From Massilia putida (lineage in GTDB: Bacteria; Pseudomonadota; Gammaproteobacteria; Burkholderiales; Burkholderiaceae_D): a DNA stretch of 64,000 bases. The translations under genes were made by a program, and so were the position numbers. Under the pieces are notes generated by a model. The model searched no databases. It saw only the letters and a list, made by a program, of their open reading frames with translations, and was not told the DNA's origin. Shown here piece after piece: positions 19,584 to 28,632 of this stretch (position 1 is its first letter; every line of letters starts with the position of its first letter). The DNA lies in the NCBI RefSeq assembly GCF_001941825.1, contig NZ_CP019038.1, forward strand, positions 930,001 through 994,000, given 5' to 3'.

Positions 19584-20561
19584 TCAGGCGCGCACGACCC
19601 GCTGGTCGATGACGCCGAACGGCGAGTCGCCATCCGCGCCGCGTGCGCACATGCGCACGCGGTCGCCGAAGCGCATGAAGCCCGTCCTCGGTTCGCCATG
19701 GTCGATGATCTCGATGACGCGGCGCTCCGCGATGCAGGCCGAGCCCGCGGCGCGGTCCGCGTTCGACACGGTGCCGGAACCGACGATCGTGCCCGCGCCC
19801 AGCCTGCGCGTGCGCGCCGCGTGCGCGACCAGCTCGCCGAAGCCGAAATTCATCTCGCGGCCGTTCGGGCGCCCGAACGGCTGTCCATTCCATTCGACCT
19901 CGAGGTCGAGGTGCACGCGGCCATCGCGCCACGCGTCGCCCAGTTCGTCCGGCGTGACGGCGACGGGCGCGAAGCTCGTCGACGGCTTCGCCTGCAGGAA
20001 GCCGAAGCCGCTCTTCATCTCGCGCGGGCCCAGCGCGCGCAGGCTCCAGTCGTTCAGTTGCACCACCAGGCGTACGGCCGATAACGCCTGCGCGGGCGTG
20101 GCGCCCATCGCCGCGCGGTCGACGACGACGCCGAACTCGCCCTCGAAGTCGATGCCCAGCGCCTCGTCCGGCAGCGGCACGTCGTCGCACGGGCCGAGGA
20201 AATCGTCGGACGCCCCCTGGTACATCACGGGCACCGTGTCGAAATCGGGAATCGGCGGTGTATTGAACGCGCGCTCCATCAGACGGCCGTGGTTCAGGAA
20301 GGCGGAGGCGTCGCACCACTGGAACGTGCGCGGCAGCGGGGCCATGCAGCGGGCCGGTTCGAACACGAAGCTGGCGGGCGCCGCGCCCTCGTTCAGCATG
20401 TCCGACAGCCGCTGCAGGGCCGTAGCGGCGCTGTCCCAGCGCTCCAGCGCCATCAACAGGTTCGGTGCGATCGTGCCGGCGTCGGCGGCGCGGCGCAGGT
20501 CGCGCGAGACGACGAGCAGGCGGCCGTCGGGCGAACCGTCGCGATAGGTGGCCAGTTTCAT
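19584..20561 (-). CDS. Fumarylacetoacetate hydrolase family protein
   Basis: A 325-residue FAH-superfamily enzyme. The metal ligands lie in GIDFEGEFGVVVD, and VQLNDWSLR and GSGTVSN are family landmarks. Members hydrolyse or hydrate ring-cleavage products. It is the last gene of the flavonoid-type ring-cleavage operon, 10 bp after the cyclase gene, so a late step in processing the A-ring fragment is likely. The ATG at 20561 was preferred over a longer open frame that runs into the upstream gene. Exact reaction unknown. Confidence 0.85.
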   Translation of the reverse strand: MKLATYRDGSPDGRLLVVSRDLRRAADAGTIAPNLLMALERWDSAATALQRLSDMLNEGAAPASFVFEPARCMAPLPRTFQWCDASAFLNHGRLMERAFNTPPIPDFDTVPVMYQGASDDFLGPCDDVPLPDEALGIDFEGEFGVVVDRAAMGATPAQALSAVRLVVQLNDWSLRALGPREMKSGFGFLQAKPSTSFAPVAVTPDELGDAWRDGRVHLDLEVEWNGQPFGRPNGREMNFGFGELVAHAARTRRLGAGTIVGSGTVSNADRAAGSACIAERRVIEIIDHGEPRTGFMRFGDRVRMCARGADGDSPFGVIDQRVVRA

Positions 20562-20571
20562 GCGGTCTCCT

Positions 20572-21384
20572 TCAGCGGCGCGGCAACGCGAGCAGGGCGT
20601 CGTCGACGATAGCCACGGCGCGTGTCCAGCCGGCCGATCCCGCGCGCACCTTGTGCGGGAAGCAGGAAACATAAAAACCGTGCCCCGGCAGCGCTTCCAG
20701 GTTGTGCAGCTTCTCCAGGTGGCAGTAGCCGATGTCGCGGCCGGCCTTGTGCCCTTCCCAGATCAGCGACACATCGCCCGTCTCGGCGATCTTCTTCGCC
20801 GTGTACGAGAACGGCGCGTCCCAGCTCCACGCGTCCGTCCCGGTCAGGCGCACGCCCCGCTCCAGCAGATACATCGTCGCTTCGTAGCCCATGCCGCAGC
20901 CGGCCGACACGTAATCGTTGTGGCCGTAGCGACTGCCGGCGCGGGTGTTGACCATGACGATGTCCAGCGGCTGCAGGTCGTGGCCGATGCGCTTCAGTTC
21001 CGCTTCCACGTCGGCCGCGGTGGCGACGTAGCCGTCCGGGAAGTGACGGAAATCCAGCTTCACGCCGGGCTGGAAACACCACTCGAGCGGCACTTCGTCG
21101 ATGGTGATCGAGCGCTTCTTCTCCCCCGTCTTCGCGTCCATCGTCGAGTGGAAGTGGTACGGGGCGTCCAGGTGCGTGCCGCTGTGCGTCGTCATCGTGA
21201 CCCATTCCGCGGCCGCCGCTTCGCCGTCCGGATAGTCCGCAGGCGTGGTACCGGGGATCATGGCCATGAATTCGTGCAGCGTGTCCTGATGCTTCTGGTA
21301 CGTGATCTTCGGCGCCAGCGGCGGCGGATCGGACAGGACTTCGTTTTCCAGATAGATCGACAAGTCGATGAAGTGGCGGGGCAT
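20572..21384 (-). CDS. Cyclase-family (kynurenine-formamidase-like) metal hydrolase
   Basis: A 270-residue protein of the cyclase/KynB fold. The metal-binding motif HSGTHLDAPYHF lies near residue 67, followed by the expected NTRAGSRYG region. GAGGAGAC precedes the ATG. Family members hydrolyse amide or lactone bonds. Between the FAD monooxygenase and FAH genes it probably opens a lactone-type intermediate from extradiol ring cleavage, but no substrate can be read from sequence. Confidence 0.82.
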   Translation of the reverse strand: MPRHFIDLSIYLENEVLSDPPPLAPKITYQKHQDTLHEFMAMIPGTTPADYPDGEAAAAEWVTMTTHSGTHLDAPYHFHSTMDAKTGEKKRSITIDEVPLEWCFQPGVKLDFRHFPDGYVATAADVEAELKRIGHDLQPLDIVMVNTRAGSRYGHNDYVSAGCGMGYEATMYLLERGVRLTGTDAWSWDAPFSYTAKKIAETGDVSLIWEGHKAGRDIGYCHLEKLHNLEALPGHGFYVSCFPHKVRAGSAGWTRAVAIVDDALLALPRR

Positions 21385-21393
21385 GTTGTCTCC

Positions 21394-22524
21394 TCAGATG
21401 GGTGCCGCGAGCGCGGCCAGCGTCGCGCGCATGATGCGGGCATGTTCTTCCTTGTCGCCGCCGGCGATCTCGATCTCGCCCAGCCGGCCCGAATTCTGCA
21501 CGACCAGGCGGCAACGTTCCCAGCGCCGCGCCAGGTAGCGGTCGAGCGCCTGGTCGATGCTACCGGCCCGCGCCAGTTCGTCGGCCAGCACGAGCGCATC
21601 CTCGATGCCGATGCAGGCACCGGACGCCATGTGCGGCGTCGTCGCGTGCACGGTATCGCCGATCAGCACGACGCGGCCCTTGTACCAGGGGCTCGGCATC
21701 AAGAGGCTTTCCAGCGGGCGGTAGATGATCTGCGAATCGTCGTTCAGCTGGTCGCGCACGCGCTGCAGCCGGGGGTCGGGGAACGGCGCCAGCAGCGCTT
21801 TTACGCGCGCCAGGAATTCTGACGGGTCGATGAAATCGTTCGTCGCGCGGTCTTCCGTCACGAACAAATACATGGCGTCCTTCGACACCGGATTCAGACC
21901 CGGCTTGATCTTCGGTCCGAGCCACATCATCGTGCCGTTCACGTCGACAGGCCGCGGCAGCACGGCGCGCCAGACGCCCTGGCCGCTGTAGGCGGGCCTG
22001 GGCGCGTCCGGGAACACGGTCTCGCGCACTTTCGAGTAGAGGCCGTCGGCGCCGATCACGAGGTCGTAGCGGCCCGTGGTGCCGTCGGTGAACGTCACGT
22101 CGACGCCTGCGCCGTCCTGCTCGATCTTCGTGAACGTGCAGCCCAGGCGCACGTTGGCGCCGGACGCGCGGGTGGCATCGGCCAGGATGCGCGCCAGCGC
22201 GGGCCGCATGATGGCGCCGTTGCCCGGAATGTCGGGACCCGCCAGGCGGGGCGTCGGCAGCTCGGCGACCTTCTGCCCCGTCGGGATGTGGATCTCGACC
22301 CCGTCCGACGCCGCGCCCTCGGCCAAAAAGGCATGGATCACGCCCAGTTGCACGAGCGCGCGCATCGTCGCGCCGCCCAGGCTGATGCCGGCGCCGTAGG
22401 AACGCCAGCCCGGATCGATCTCGACCAGGTCGACGTCGACGTCCCGCTTGCGCAATTCGATGGCGGCGGCCATGCCGGAAAAACCGCCGCCGATGATCAG
22501 AACTTTGTTGACTGGCGCTGCCAT
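21394..22524 (-). CDS. FAD-dependent aromatic monooxygenase (FdeE-like)
   Basis: A 376-residue group A flavoprotein hydroxylase: GGGFSGMAAA at the N-terminus binds FAD, a DG motif appears in VIGADGLYSKVRE, and VVLIGDTVHATTPHMASGACIGIEDA is the GD motif. It adds a hydroxyl group to an activated aromatic ring. In the Herbaspirillum seropedicae fde operon a similar enzyme (FdeE) hydroxylates naringenin at C8 before ring cleavage; the neighbours here (Rieske ferredoxin, extradiol dioxygenase) match that setting. Assignment to flavonoids is by context. Confidence 0.83.
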   Translation of the reverse strand: MAAPVNKVLIIGGGFSGMAAAIELRKRDVDVDLVEIDPGWRSYGAGISLGGATMRALVQLGVIHAFLAEGAASDGVEIHIPTGQKVAELPTPRLAGPDIPGNGAIMRPALARILADATRASGANVRLGCTFTKIEQDGAGVDVTFTDGTTGRYDLVIGADGLYSKVRETVFPDAPRPAYSGQGVWRAVLPRPVDVNGTMMWLGPKIKPGLNPVSKDAMYLFVTEDRATNDFIDPSEFLARVKALLAPFPDPRLQRVRDQLNDDSQIIYRPLESLLMPSPWYKGRVVLIGDTVHATTPHMASGACIGIEDALVLADELARAGSIDQALDRYLARRWERCRLVVQNSGRLGEIEIAGGDKEEHARIMRATLAALAAPI

Positions 22525-22525
22525 G

Positions 22526-22855
22526 TCATGTCTCCCGAATGTGAATCTCGTCGTCGCGGACCTCCAGTCCGACCGGCTGCAGGCGCTGGCCGAGGCACGG
22601 CCCGAGCGTGCAGACGCCGGTCCCGATGTCGAACCGGGCGCCGTGGGCCGCGCACACGATGCGGTCGCGCGCGGCGTTCAGGTAGGCGTCCTTGCGCCAG
22701 GCCATCGGCGTGCCGCCGTGGTGCGGGCAGGCGTCGCGCCAGCCTTAGACGACATCGGCGCGGCGCACCACCAGCACGGTGTCCTGGCCGGTCCGTCCCG
22801 GATCGAAGCCGCGCGCGTCTCCGTCCGGCAGGTCGTCGAGCCGGCACAGGAACAC
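22526..22855 (-). pseudogene. Rieske [2Fe-2S] ferredoxin interrupted by an in-frame stop (FdeD-like)
   Basis: From a GTG at 22855, with AAAGG upstream, the frame encodes a 109-residue Rieske ferredoxin. Codon 37 is TAA (22747-22745). Downstream of it the frame continues perfectly: CPHHGG and CAAHG carry the C-x-H and C-x2-H cluster ligands, and the frame ends at a TGA overlapping the next gene's start region. A single base change (for example TAC to TAA) would explain the stop. All cluster ligands lie after it, and no start codon is available between the stop and the first cysteine, so the product should be inactive. A sequencing error is possible. Confidence 0.85.
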
Positions 22856-22856
22856 G

Positions 22857-23801
22857 TCAATGCCTTTCGCCGGCACCGGCCGCACCGGGCGGCGGTCCTC
22901 CCGGCGCCCATTTATCTCTCTGCTGGAACAGGAACAGCTGCGAGGCATCGGCGCTCATCGGCACGGCGCGCGCCATCCACGATGTGTCGTGCAAGTCCAT
23001 GTCGGCGTCGTACTCGACGTGGCAACCGAGTGGGCTGTTGAAGTACCAGAACCAGTTCGAACCCATCTTGTGACGGCCCGGCCCCCAGAACGACTGGTAG
23101 CCCTTGTTCACGAAGCGCGTGCCCGCCTGCAGGACTTCCGTCGGCCCGCCCAGGTGGAACGTGAAGTGTTCGCAGCCTTTCATGAACGGCGGCGTCTGGA
23201 TCAGGAACAGCGTGTGGTGATCGGGTGTGCCGGCCGGCTTCAGGAACGGCCCCGCGCCCAGCAGGCGGTCGGTGCATGCGAAGCCCAGGCGTTCGACATA
23301 GAACGCTTCGGCCTTGGCTGCGTCCGGCACGAAGTAGACGACGTGCGACAGGGTGCGCGGCAGCGCGGGCGCGTTCTCGTCGACGGCCGTGTGGTTGATG
23401 GGACGGTTGTAGGCACCGGGCGCATTCACGGCTTCCGCCGGCAGGTCCAGCGGACGGCGCACCGTCACCTGGAAGCCGAGCACGAAGCCCATATCGTCCG
23501 TGGTTTCGAGGCTGCCGTCGGCCAGCGTGTGCACGTCGCGGTCGCGGCCCAGTTCCACCGCGATGGCGGACAGCGCCTGCGCGTCGGCCACGCCGTAGAC
23601 CGTCTTGCGCAGCATACTGGCCGTGCCGAGCCCCGCGGGCAGCGACGTGTCGTCCTTGTGCTTCACGACGATCGCCGTGCCGTCGAGCGCCTCGAAGCGC
23701 CCTTCGCCCACCGGGGTGAGGCCGTAGTCGGTCAGGTATTGCGTGCACGCCGCGACGTCGTCGACGCCGAAGACCAGCGCGTCGGGTCCGATGATATTCA
23801 T
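22857..23801 (-). CDS. Two-domain extradiol ring-cleavage dioxygenase, VOC superfamily (FdeC-like)
   Basis: A 314-residue protein with two vicinal-oxygen-chelate modules. The C-terminal module holds the expected Fe(II) ligands: a histidine in TLSHVVYF, a histidine in GCEHFTFHLGG and a glutamate in GCHVEYDAD. Such enzymes cut a catechol-type ring next to the hydroxyl pair. It sits between the C-C hydrolase and the ferredoxin gene, in the same grouping as the dioxygenase of the fde flavonoid operon. The likely substrate is a hydroxylated flavonoid A-ring, by context only. Confidence 0.85.
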   Translation of the reverse strand: MNIIGPDALVFGVDDVAACTQYLTDYGLTPVGEGRFEALDGTAIVVKHKDDTSLPAGLGTASMLRKTVYGVADAQALSAIAVELGRDRDVHTLADGSLETTDDMGFVLGFQVTVRRPLDLPAEAVNAPGAYNRPINHTAVDENAPALPRTLSHVVYFVPDAAKAEAFYVERLGFACTDRLLGAGPFLKPAGTPDHHTLFLIQTPPFMKGCEHFTFHLGGPTEVLQAGTRFVNKGYQSFWGPGRHKMGSNWFWYFNSPLGCHVEYDADMDLHDTSWMARAVPMSADASQLFLFQQRDKWAPGGPPPGAAGAGERH

Positions 23802-23826
23802 GTGATTCTCTCTGTCGTATCAATGT

Positions 23827-24987
23827 TCAGAGGGCGGTGCGGCCGCCCAGGGTTTCGGCCACCCAGTCGGCGATGTACGCACCGGCATTGGCCGAGTTGT
23901 CGAAGCTGGAGTGCTGCACGCCGCCTTCGCGCTCCGTGAATACCTTCAGTTCGCGCTTCGGGCTGTTGACCAGCTGCTCGTACGTGCGCTCGGCCCAGTG
24001 CAGCGGAATCTGGGAATCCTTCTGGCCGTGCGTGACGAGGAACGGCACCTTGATGCGGTCGAGGATACCGTCCAGGTGCACGTTCTCGGCGATGCGCATG
24101 AAGTCGTCCTGGTCCCTGGCCCCCCACACCCAGCGCACGTGTTCCCAGTAGTGCGGCACGGGAAAGCTGCCCTCTTTCGCCAGGCGCTTCTTCTGCACGT
24201 CGCGCCAGTCGTGGTTCGCCCCCCAGACGACACCCATCGCGAACCGCGGCTCGAACGCCACGGCGCGCGGGCAGTAATAGCCGCCCAGCGACACGCCTTC
24301 CAGGCCGATGCGCTTCGGGTCGACATCGGCGCGCGTCTCGAGCCAGTCGATAACCTTGCTGGCCCAGCGCTCGCTGTCGTACACGGCGTGCATGCCGTGC
24401 AGCCGCAGCGCTTCGCCGGTGCCCGGCTGGTCGATCACGAGCGAGGACACGCCGCGCTTCGCCAGCCAGGCCGGCAGGCCCACGCGGTACTTCATTTCCT
24501 TGGTCGAGTCGAGGCCGTTGACCTGGACGAGGATCGGCGCCGGGCCGGTGACACTTTCGGCCCGTACGTACAAGCCCGGGATGTGCGCATCGCCATACGG
24601 GATTTCGACGCGCTCGCAGTTCTCGCCCGACAGCTTCACGCCGCGGGCGAACACGTCGAGGAACTGTCGGTACAGTTCGACCCGGCCCGGCGCGCCATGC
24701 GCTTGCAGCCGTTCGGCGGTCAGCAGGTAGATCGCGGCGCGGTTGTACTTGTCGCCGGCGGAGATCAGCCGGCCGCGCGCCTCGTCCTCTTCCGCGAGGC
24801 CGCACAGCTTGTCGGCCATGCGCGACCAGGTTTCGCGGAAGGCCCTCGTGCCGGCGGCGTCGGGCTGCTTCGCCGCTTCCTGCAACGGCGCGCACATGGC
24901 CTCGATCTCGCCGATCCGGGCTCCCATCTCGATCGCGAGATCGACCGAAAGGTTCCAGACGTAATTGGTGGGAAAATACTTGAACAT
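23827..24987 (-). CDS. Alpha/beta hydrolase, FrsA/2,6-dihydroxypseudooxynicotine-hydrolase type
   Basis: A 386-residue hydrolase with a helical N-terminal cap (about residues 1-130) and a catalytic core. The nucleophile lies in GVSLGGYY (about residue 227), the acid in HGQKDSQIP and the histidine in GVQHSSF. Enzymes of this shape cleave C-C bonds beta to a carbonyl, as in nicotine degradation, or esters. Directly upstream of the dioxygenase gene and downstream of the TonB receptor gene, it probably cuts the ring-opened product, releasing a phenylpropenoid acid such as coumarate. That last point is inference. Confidence 0.8.
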   Translation of the reverse strand: MFKYFPTNYVWNLSVDLAIEMGARIGEIEAMCAPLQEAAKQPDAAGTRAFRETWSRMADKLCGLAEEDEARGRLISAGDKYNRAAIYLLTAERLQAHGAPGRVELYRQFLDVFARGVKLSGENCERVEIPYGDAHIPGLYVRAESVTGPAPILVQVNGLDSTKEMKYRVGLPAWLAKRGVSSLVIDQPGTGEALRLHGMHAVYDSERWASKVIDWLETRADVDPKRIGLEGVSLGGYYCPRAVAFEPRFAMGVVWGANHDWRDVQKKRLAKEGSFPVPHYWEHVRWVWGARDQDDFMRIAENVHLDGILDRIKVPFLVTHGQKDSQIPLHWAERTYEQLVNSPKRELKVFTEREGGVQHSSFDNSANAGAYIADWVAETLGGRTAL

Positions 24988-25007
24988 GCTCGATACCTGG
25001 CTTTAGA

Positions 25008-27236
25008 TCAGAAGTTGTATCCGACACGCGCGCCGTAAGTGCGCGGATCGCTGACGAAGAAGCCGCCCGGTACCCGGCTCTCGATCTTGATCGTGTCCTC
25101 GATGTTGCGGACGTAGGCCTGCACGGTCCAGTGGCCGCCACCGTCCGTGTAGGTGACCGACGCGTCCGATTTATGGGTGGCCGGCTGGCGGTAGCGCACG
25201 TTCGCGGCCAGGTCGCTGATCAGGTAGGCGCCCATGAAATGCGTGCCGATCGTGGCGGCGACGTCGCCGCCGCTGGCGACCGCGAAGTGGTGCGTGTACG
25301 CCAGGTTCGCGGTGGAGGTCGGCGCGCGATCCAGGTGCTGGCCCGAGTCGTCGACGGTCGCCGACGGCTTGTAGTTCTTGAACTGGGCATCCGTGAGCGA
25401 CAGCGAGGCGCGCACTTCGCCGTCGTCGCCGACGCGCATTTTGCCTTCCAGCTCGACGCCGTCGACCTTGGAGTTCGCCGCGTTCACCGTGTACGAATCG
25501 CAGGTGCTCGGGTCGTTCGTCCGGCACGACGTCGTCGTCAGTTGCTGGTCCTTGTAGTCGTAGTGGAAGACGTTGGCGGACAGCTGCAGCGTGTTCTCGA
25601 GGAAGCGGCCCTTGATGCCGGCCTCGTAGGCGCGCAGCGTCTCCGGCTTGTAGCTGCCGGCCGCCTTGGCGCTGTTGAAGCCGCCGGCCTTGTAGCCCGT
25701 CGACACGTTCGCGTACACCATGATGTTGCGCATCAGGTCGTGGTCGAGGCCCACCTTCCAGCTGGTGTTCCGGAAGCGCACGTCCGCCGTATAGGCCTGG
25801 TCGCTCGTCGTGGCGCCCGGCTTGGCCGGCGCGCCGCCGAGCGGGTCTTCGCCCGTCTTGCGGTCGCGGGTGCCGCGCAGTCCCAAGGTCAGGCGCGTGT
25901 CCGGGCGCAGGTCGTACGTCAGCTGGCCGAACGCCGCGTTCGACTTGTTCGTGATGACGGAATTGAACGGCTGGGTGACGGTGAAGCTGCCGAACGGCGC
26001 GGTGATGTACGTGTTGTACGAGGAATCGCGGTGGATCGTCTCGTTGAAGTAGTACAGCCCCGCGACCCAGCGCAGGGGACCGGTGCCCATCGAATTGAAA
26101 CGCAATTCGTGCGAGATCGCGCGGCTGTCGCCCGTGAGCGGATTGGTGAACGGGAAGCCGAAGTAGATACCGTTGTTCACCTGGTCCAGGTACAGGTTCA
26201 TGCTGGCGACCTGGTACGTCATGTCGACAGCGCTCAGGCGCGTCTTGAACTCGCCGCGGAAGGAATCGGCGCGGTTGTCGCGGTGCGCGTTCGCGTCCTG
26301 CTTGAACGGCGCGCCAGTCGTGCGCTGCGTGTCCGAGCCGCGGTCCACGTACACCGGGTTCTGGATGTTGTTGCCGGTACCCGGCGGCGAGAACGGCAGG
26401 TTCTCGACCAGCGTGCCCGCGAAGAAGTTCGTGTTCGGCACCGGCGCCGGCGGACCGCCCTGGATCTTGCTCGATTCCGCCGTCAGCAGCAGGCTGGTGT
26501 CGGCGTTGAACCTGCCGAGCAGGTGGACGCGGCCGGACTTGTCGTCCTGGCTCTCCAGCGGAACCTTGTTCGGACCCGGCTTGAGGTAGGTGTCGTGCTT
26601 GTTCGTATTGACGGCGGCGCGCAGGGCCCACATCGAATTGATCGGGACGTTGATCACGCCATCGATGCGGCGGGTGTTGTAGTTGCCGATGTCGACGCCC
26701 ACGCTGCCTTCCAGCTTGTTGGTCGGCTTGTTGGTGATCAGGTTGATGGCGCCGGCCGTCGCGTTGCGGCCGTACAGCGTGCCCTGCGGCCCGCGCAGGA
26801 CTTCGATGCGATCGAGGTCGAAGAACGCGGCCGTCTGCGCCTCGTAGCGCGGCACGTAGGCGCCGTCGATGTGGAACGCGGCGGACGGGTCGCCCTTTTC
26901 CGTCATGTCCAGGCTCGTCACGCCCCGGATCGCCACCTGCAGCATGCCGCTCTCCTTCGAGATCTCCACATTCGGCAGCATCTCGGCCATCGAACGGGCG
27001 TCGGTCACGCCGGCGTCCTTCAGGTCTTCGCCGGACATCACGGACAGCGCGACGGGCGTCTTGCTGGCCGGCTGGGCGACTTTCTGCGCGGTGATGATGA
27101 CTTCCGCGATGCCTTTGGATTTCGGTGCGGCCTCGGTTTTCACTTCGTCGGTCTGCGCGAATGCGGCGCTCGACGCGGACAGGTAACCGGCCGCGAACAG
27201 GGATTGCGCGAGGACGGACAGCGTGGGGCTCTTCAT
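25008..27236 (-). CDS. TonB-dependent outer-membrane receptor
   Basis: A 742-residue receptor with a signal peptide (ending SSAAFA at about residue 26), a plug domain (VIITAQKVAQ through AIRGVTS and DGAYVPR) and a 22-strand-type barrel ending in VGYNF. The ATG at 27236 follows TTGGAGACC. The overall look (early plug, FNSAKAAGSYKPE near strand ends) is that of sphingomonad/xanthomonad receptors for plant metabolites rather than siderophores. It heads the ring-cleavage operon and has a nod-box-like element about 90-130 bp upstream, suggesting flavonoid-inducible uptake of a bulky aromatic or glycoside. Confidence 0.9.
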   Translation of the reverse strand: MKSPTLSVLAQSLFAAGYLSASSAAFAQTDEVKTEAAPKSKGIAEVIITAQKVAQPASKTPVALSVMSGEDLKDAGVTDARSMAEMLPNVEISKESGMLQVAIRGVTSLDMTEKGDPSAAFHIDGAYVPRYEAQTAAFFDLDRIEVLRGPQGTLYGRNATAGAINLITNKPTNKLEGSVGVDIGNYNTRRIDGVINVPINSMWALRAAVNTNKHDTYLKPGPNKVPLESQDDKSGRVHLLGRFNADTSLLLTAESSKIQGGPPAPVPNTNFFAGTLVENLPFSPPGTGNNIQNPVYVDRGSDTQRTTGAPFKQDANAHRDNRADSFRGEFKTRLSAVDMTYQVASMNLYLDQVNNGIYFGFPFTNPLTGDSRAISHELRFNSMGTGPLRWVAGLYYFNETIHRDSSYNTYITAPFGSFTVTQPFNSVITNKSNAAFGQLTYDLRPDTRLTLGLRGTRDRKTGEDPLGGAPAKPGATTSDQAYTADVRFRNTSWKVGLDHDLMRNIMVYANVSTGYKAGGFNSAKAAGSYKPETLRAYEAGIKGRFLENTLQLSANVFHYDYKDQQLTTTSCRTNDPSTCDSYTVNAANSKVDGVELEGKMRVGDDGEVRASLSLTDAQFKNYKPSATVDDSGQHLDRAPTSTANLAYTHHFAVASGGDVAATIGTHFMGAYLISDLAANVRYRQPATHKSDASVTYTDGGGHWTVQAYVRNIEDTIKIESRVPGGFFVSDPRTYGARVGYNF

Positions 27237-27327
27237 GGTGGGTCTCCAATTAATCCGGCAGTTCTGATGGCTGCCGTGGGCTGATGTCATGCGAAAAATG
27301 GTATGTGTTTTGCCCGGTTTTCCCAAT

Positions 27328-27363
27328 CCGATAATTTGGATTCGAGCTATCGATGCCGTGGAT
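27328..27363 (-). promoter_or_regulatory. Nod-box-like element upstream of the TonB-receptor operon
   Basis: On the minus strand: AT-N10-GAT (27363-27349, beginning ATCCACGG), seven bases, then ATCCAAATTATC (27341-27330). The order, the ATCCAAA core and the seven-base spacing equal those of rhizobial nod boxes (ATCCA..., GAT, ATCCAAACAATC). The second GAT is shifted by one base. A TTGGGAAAAC string follows (from 27327), shared with the second element at 32464. The site lies about 90 bases before the receptor start. Confidence 0.78.
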
Positions 27364-27474
27364 ATGCAAACGTGAACGGATCGATGACACGGCGGGGAAA
27401 CCTGTCCCGTCGGGACGCGCGGACCCGCCGGGTGCGCGGGCGCCCGTCCGGATCCGTGTGACTACGTTCGATGC

Positions 27475-28632
27475 TTATTGCGCAGGAAGCGGCAGCCAGG
27501 CGCCGCCTTCGCACGACGACGCCTGCACCGTCTCGATGAACAGGACGCCGCGCAGGCCGTCGGCGATGGTCGGGAACCATGCCTCGCCGAGGTCAGGTTG
27601 CGCGGAACCGCCGCGCCGTGCCAGCAGATGCCGCGCCACCTCCGCGTACAGCGCCGCGAACGCGTCGATATAGCCTTCCGTGTGGCCGGCCGGCACGCGA
27701 CTCAGGCGCCGCGCGGCGGGATAAGTGCCCGGACCGCCCCGTTCGAGAATGCGGGTGGGCTCACCCAGCGGTGTCCACAGCAATTCGTTCGGCTGCTGCT
27801 GGCGCCACTCGATGCCGCCTTTGCTGCCGAACACGCGTATGCGCAGGTCGTTCGCGTGACCCGGCGCCACCTGGCTGGCCCACAGTATGCCGCGCGCGCC
27901 GCCGGCATACCGCAGCAGCACCTGCACGTCGTCATCGATGGCGCGGCCGGGCACGAAGGTGTTCAGCTGGGCGCACAGCGATTCGACCGGCACGCCGACG
28001 ATGGTATCGGCCAGGTGCCAGGCATGCGAGCCGATGTCGCCGATGGCGCCGCCGCCGGCGCGTGCCGGATCCGTGCGCCAGGCGGCCTGCTTCTGGCCGG
28101 TCTGTTCCAGCGGCTCCGCGAGCCAGTCCTGGGCGTATTCGACCTGCACGACGCGGATGTCGCCGAGCTGGCCCTCCCTCACCATCGCGCGGGCCTGGCG
28201 CACCATCGGGTACGCCGAGTAGTTATGGGTGACGGCGAAGATCAGGCCGCGCTCTTCGGCAAGGGCCTGCAGCGCGCGGGCGTCGCCGCTATTCGTCGTC
28301 ACCGGCTTGTCGCAGATGACGTGGATGCCCGCTTCCAGGAACGCGCGGGCCACCGGCGCATGCATGTGGTTCGGTGTGACGATGCTGACAGCCTCGATGC
28401 CATCGTCGCGCCGGGCTTCCTCGCGCGCCATCTGCGCATAATCCGCATAGACGCGCGCCGGGTCGAGCCCGAGCGCCGCGCCCGAGCGGCGCGACGTGTC
28501 GGCGTTCGACGAGAACGCGCCGGCCACCAGTTCATACCGGTTGTCGAGCCATGCGGCGTGGCGGTGCACGGCGCCGATGAATGCGCCCTCGCCGCCGCCG
28601 ACCATGCCGAGGCGGATGCGGCCGGCCGTCAT
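27475..28632 (-). CDS. Gfo/Idh/MocA family sugar oxidoreductase
   Basis: A 385-residue NAD(P)-dependent oxidoreductase: the N-terminal [12 protein letters not shown] dinucleotide motif, the CDKPVTTN motif with the conserved lysine (about residue 104), and [17 protein letters not shown] with the catalytic histidine. Relatives oxidise or reduce pyranose C3. In C-glycoside degradation such an enzyme (DgpA in gut bacteria) makes or reduces the 3-keto sugar. It is the last gene of the deglycosidase operon; its ATG overlaps the stop of the preceding gene by four bases. The direction of its reaction here cannot be read. Confidence 0.85.
   Translation of the reverse strand: MTAGRIRLGMVGGGEGAFIGAVHRHAAWLDNRYELVAGAFSSNADTSRRSGAALGLDPARVYADYAQMAREEARRDDGIEAVSIVTPNHMHAPVARAFLEAGIHVICDKPVTTNSGDARALQALAEERGLIFAVTHNYSAYPMVRQARAMVREGQLGDIRVVQVEYAQDWLAEPLEQTGQKQAAWRTDPARAGGGAIGDIGSHAWHLADTIVGVPVESLCAQLNTFVPGRAIDDDVQVLLRYAGGARGILWASQVAPGHANDLRIRVFGSKGGIEWRQQQPNELLWTPLGEPTRILERGGPGTYPAARRLSRVPAGHTEGYIDAFAALYAEVARHLLARRGGSAQPDLGEAWFPTIADGLRGVLFIETVQASSCEGGAWLPLPAQ

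Noticed and set aside
27301..27474. Possibility that the nod-box similarity is just shared coding sequence, since both sites translate as AYPRxR-stop
   Set aside because: At 32481 this is the real end of the DHA2 gene, but at 27347 the frame is short and unsupported. Similarity continues beyond the stop codons into ATCCAAA blocks, with nod-box spacing, so regulation explains it better.
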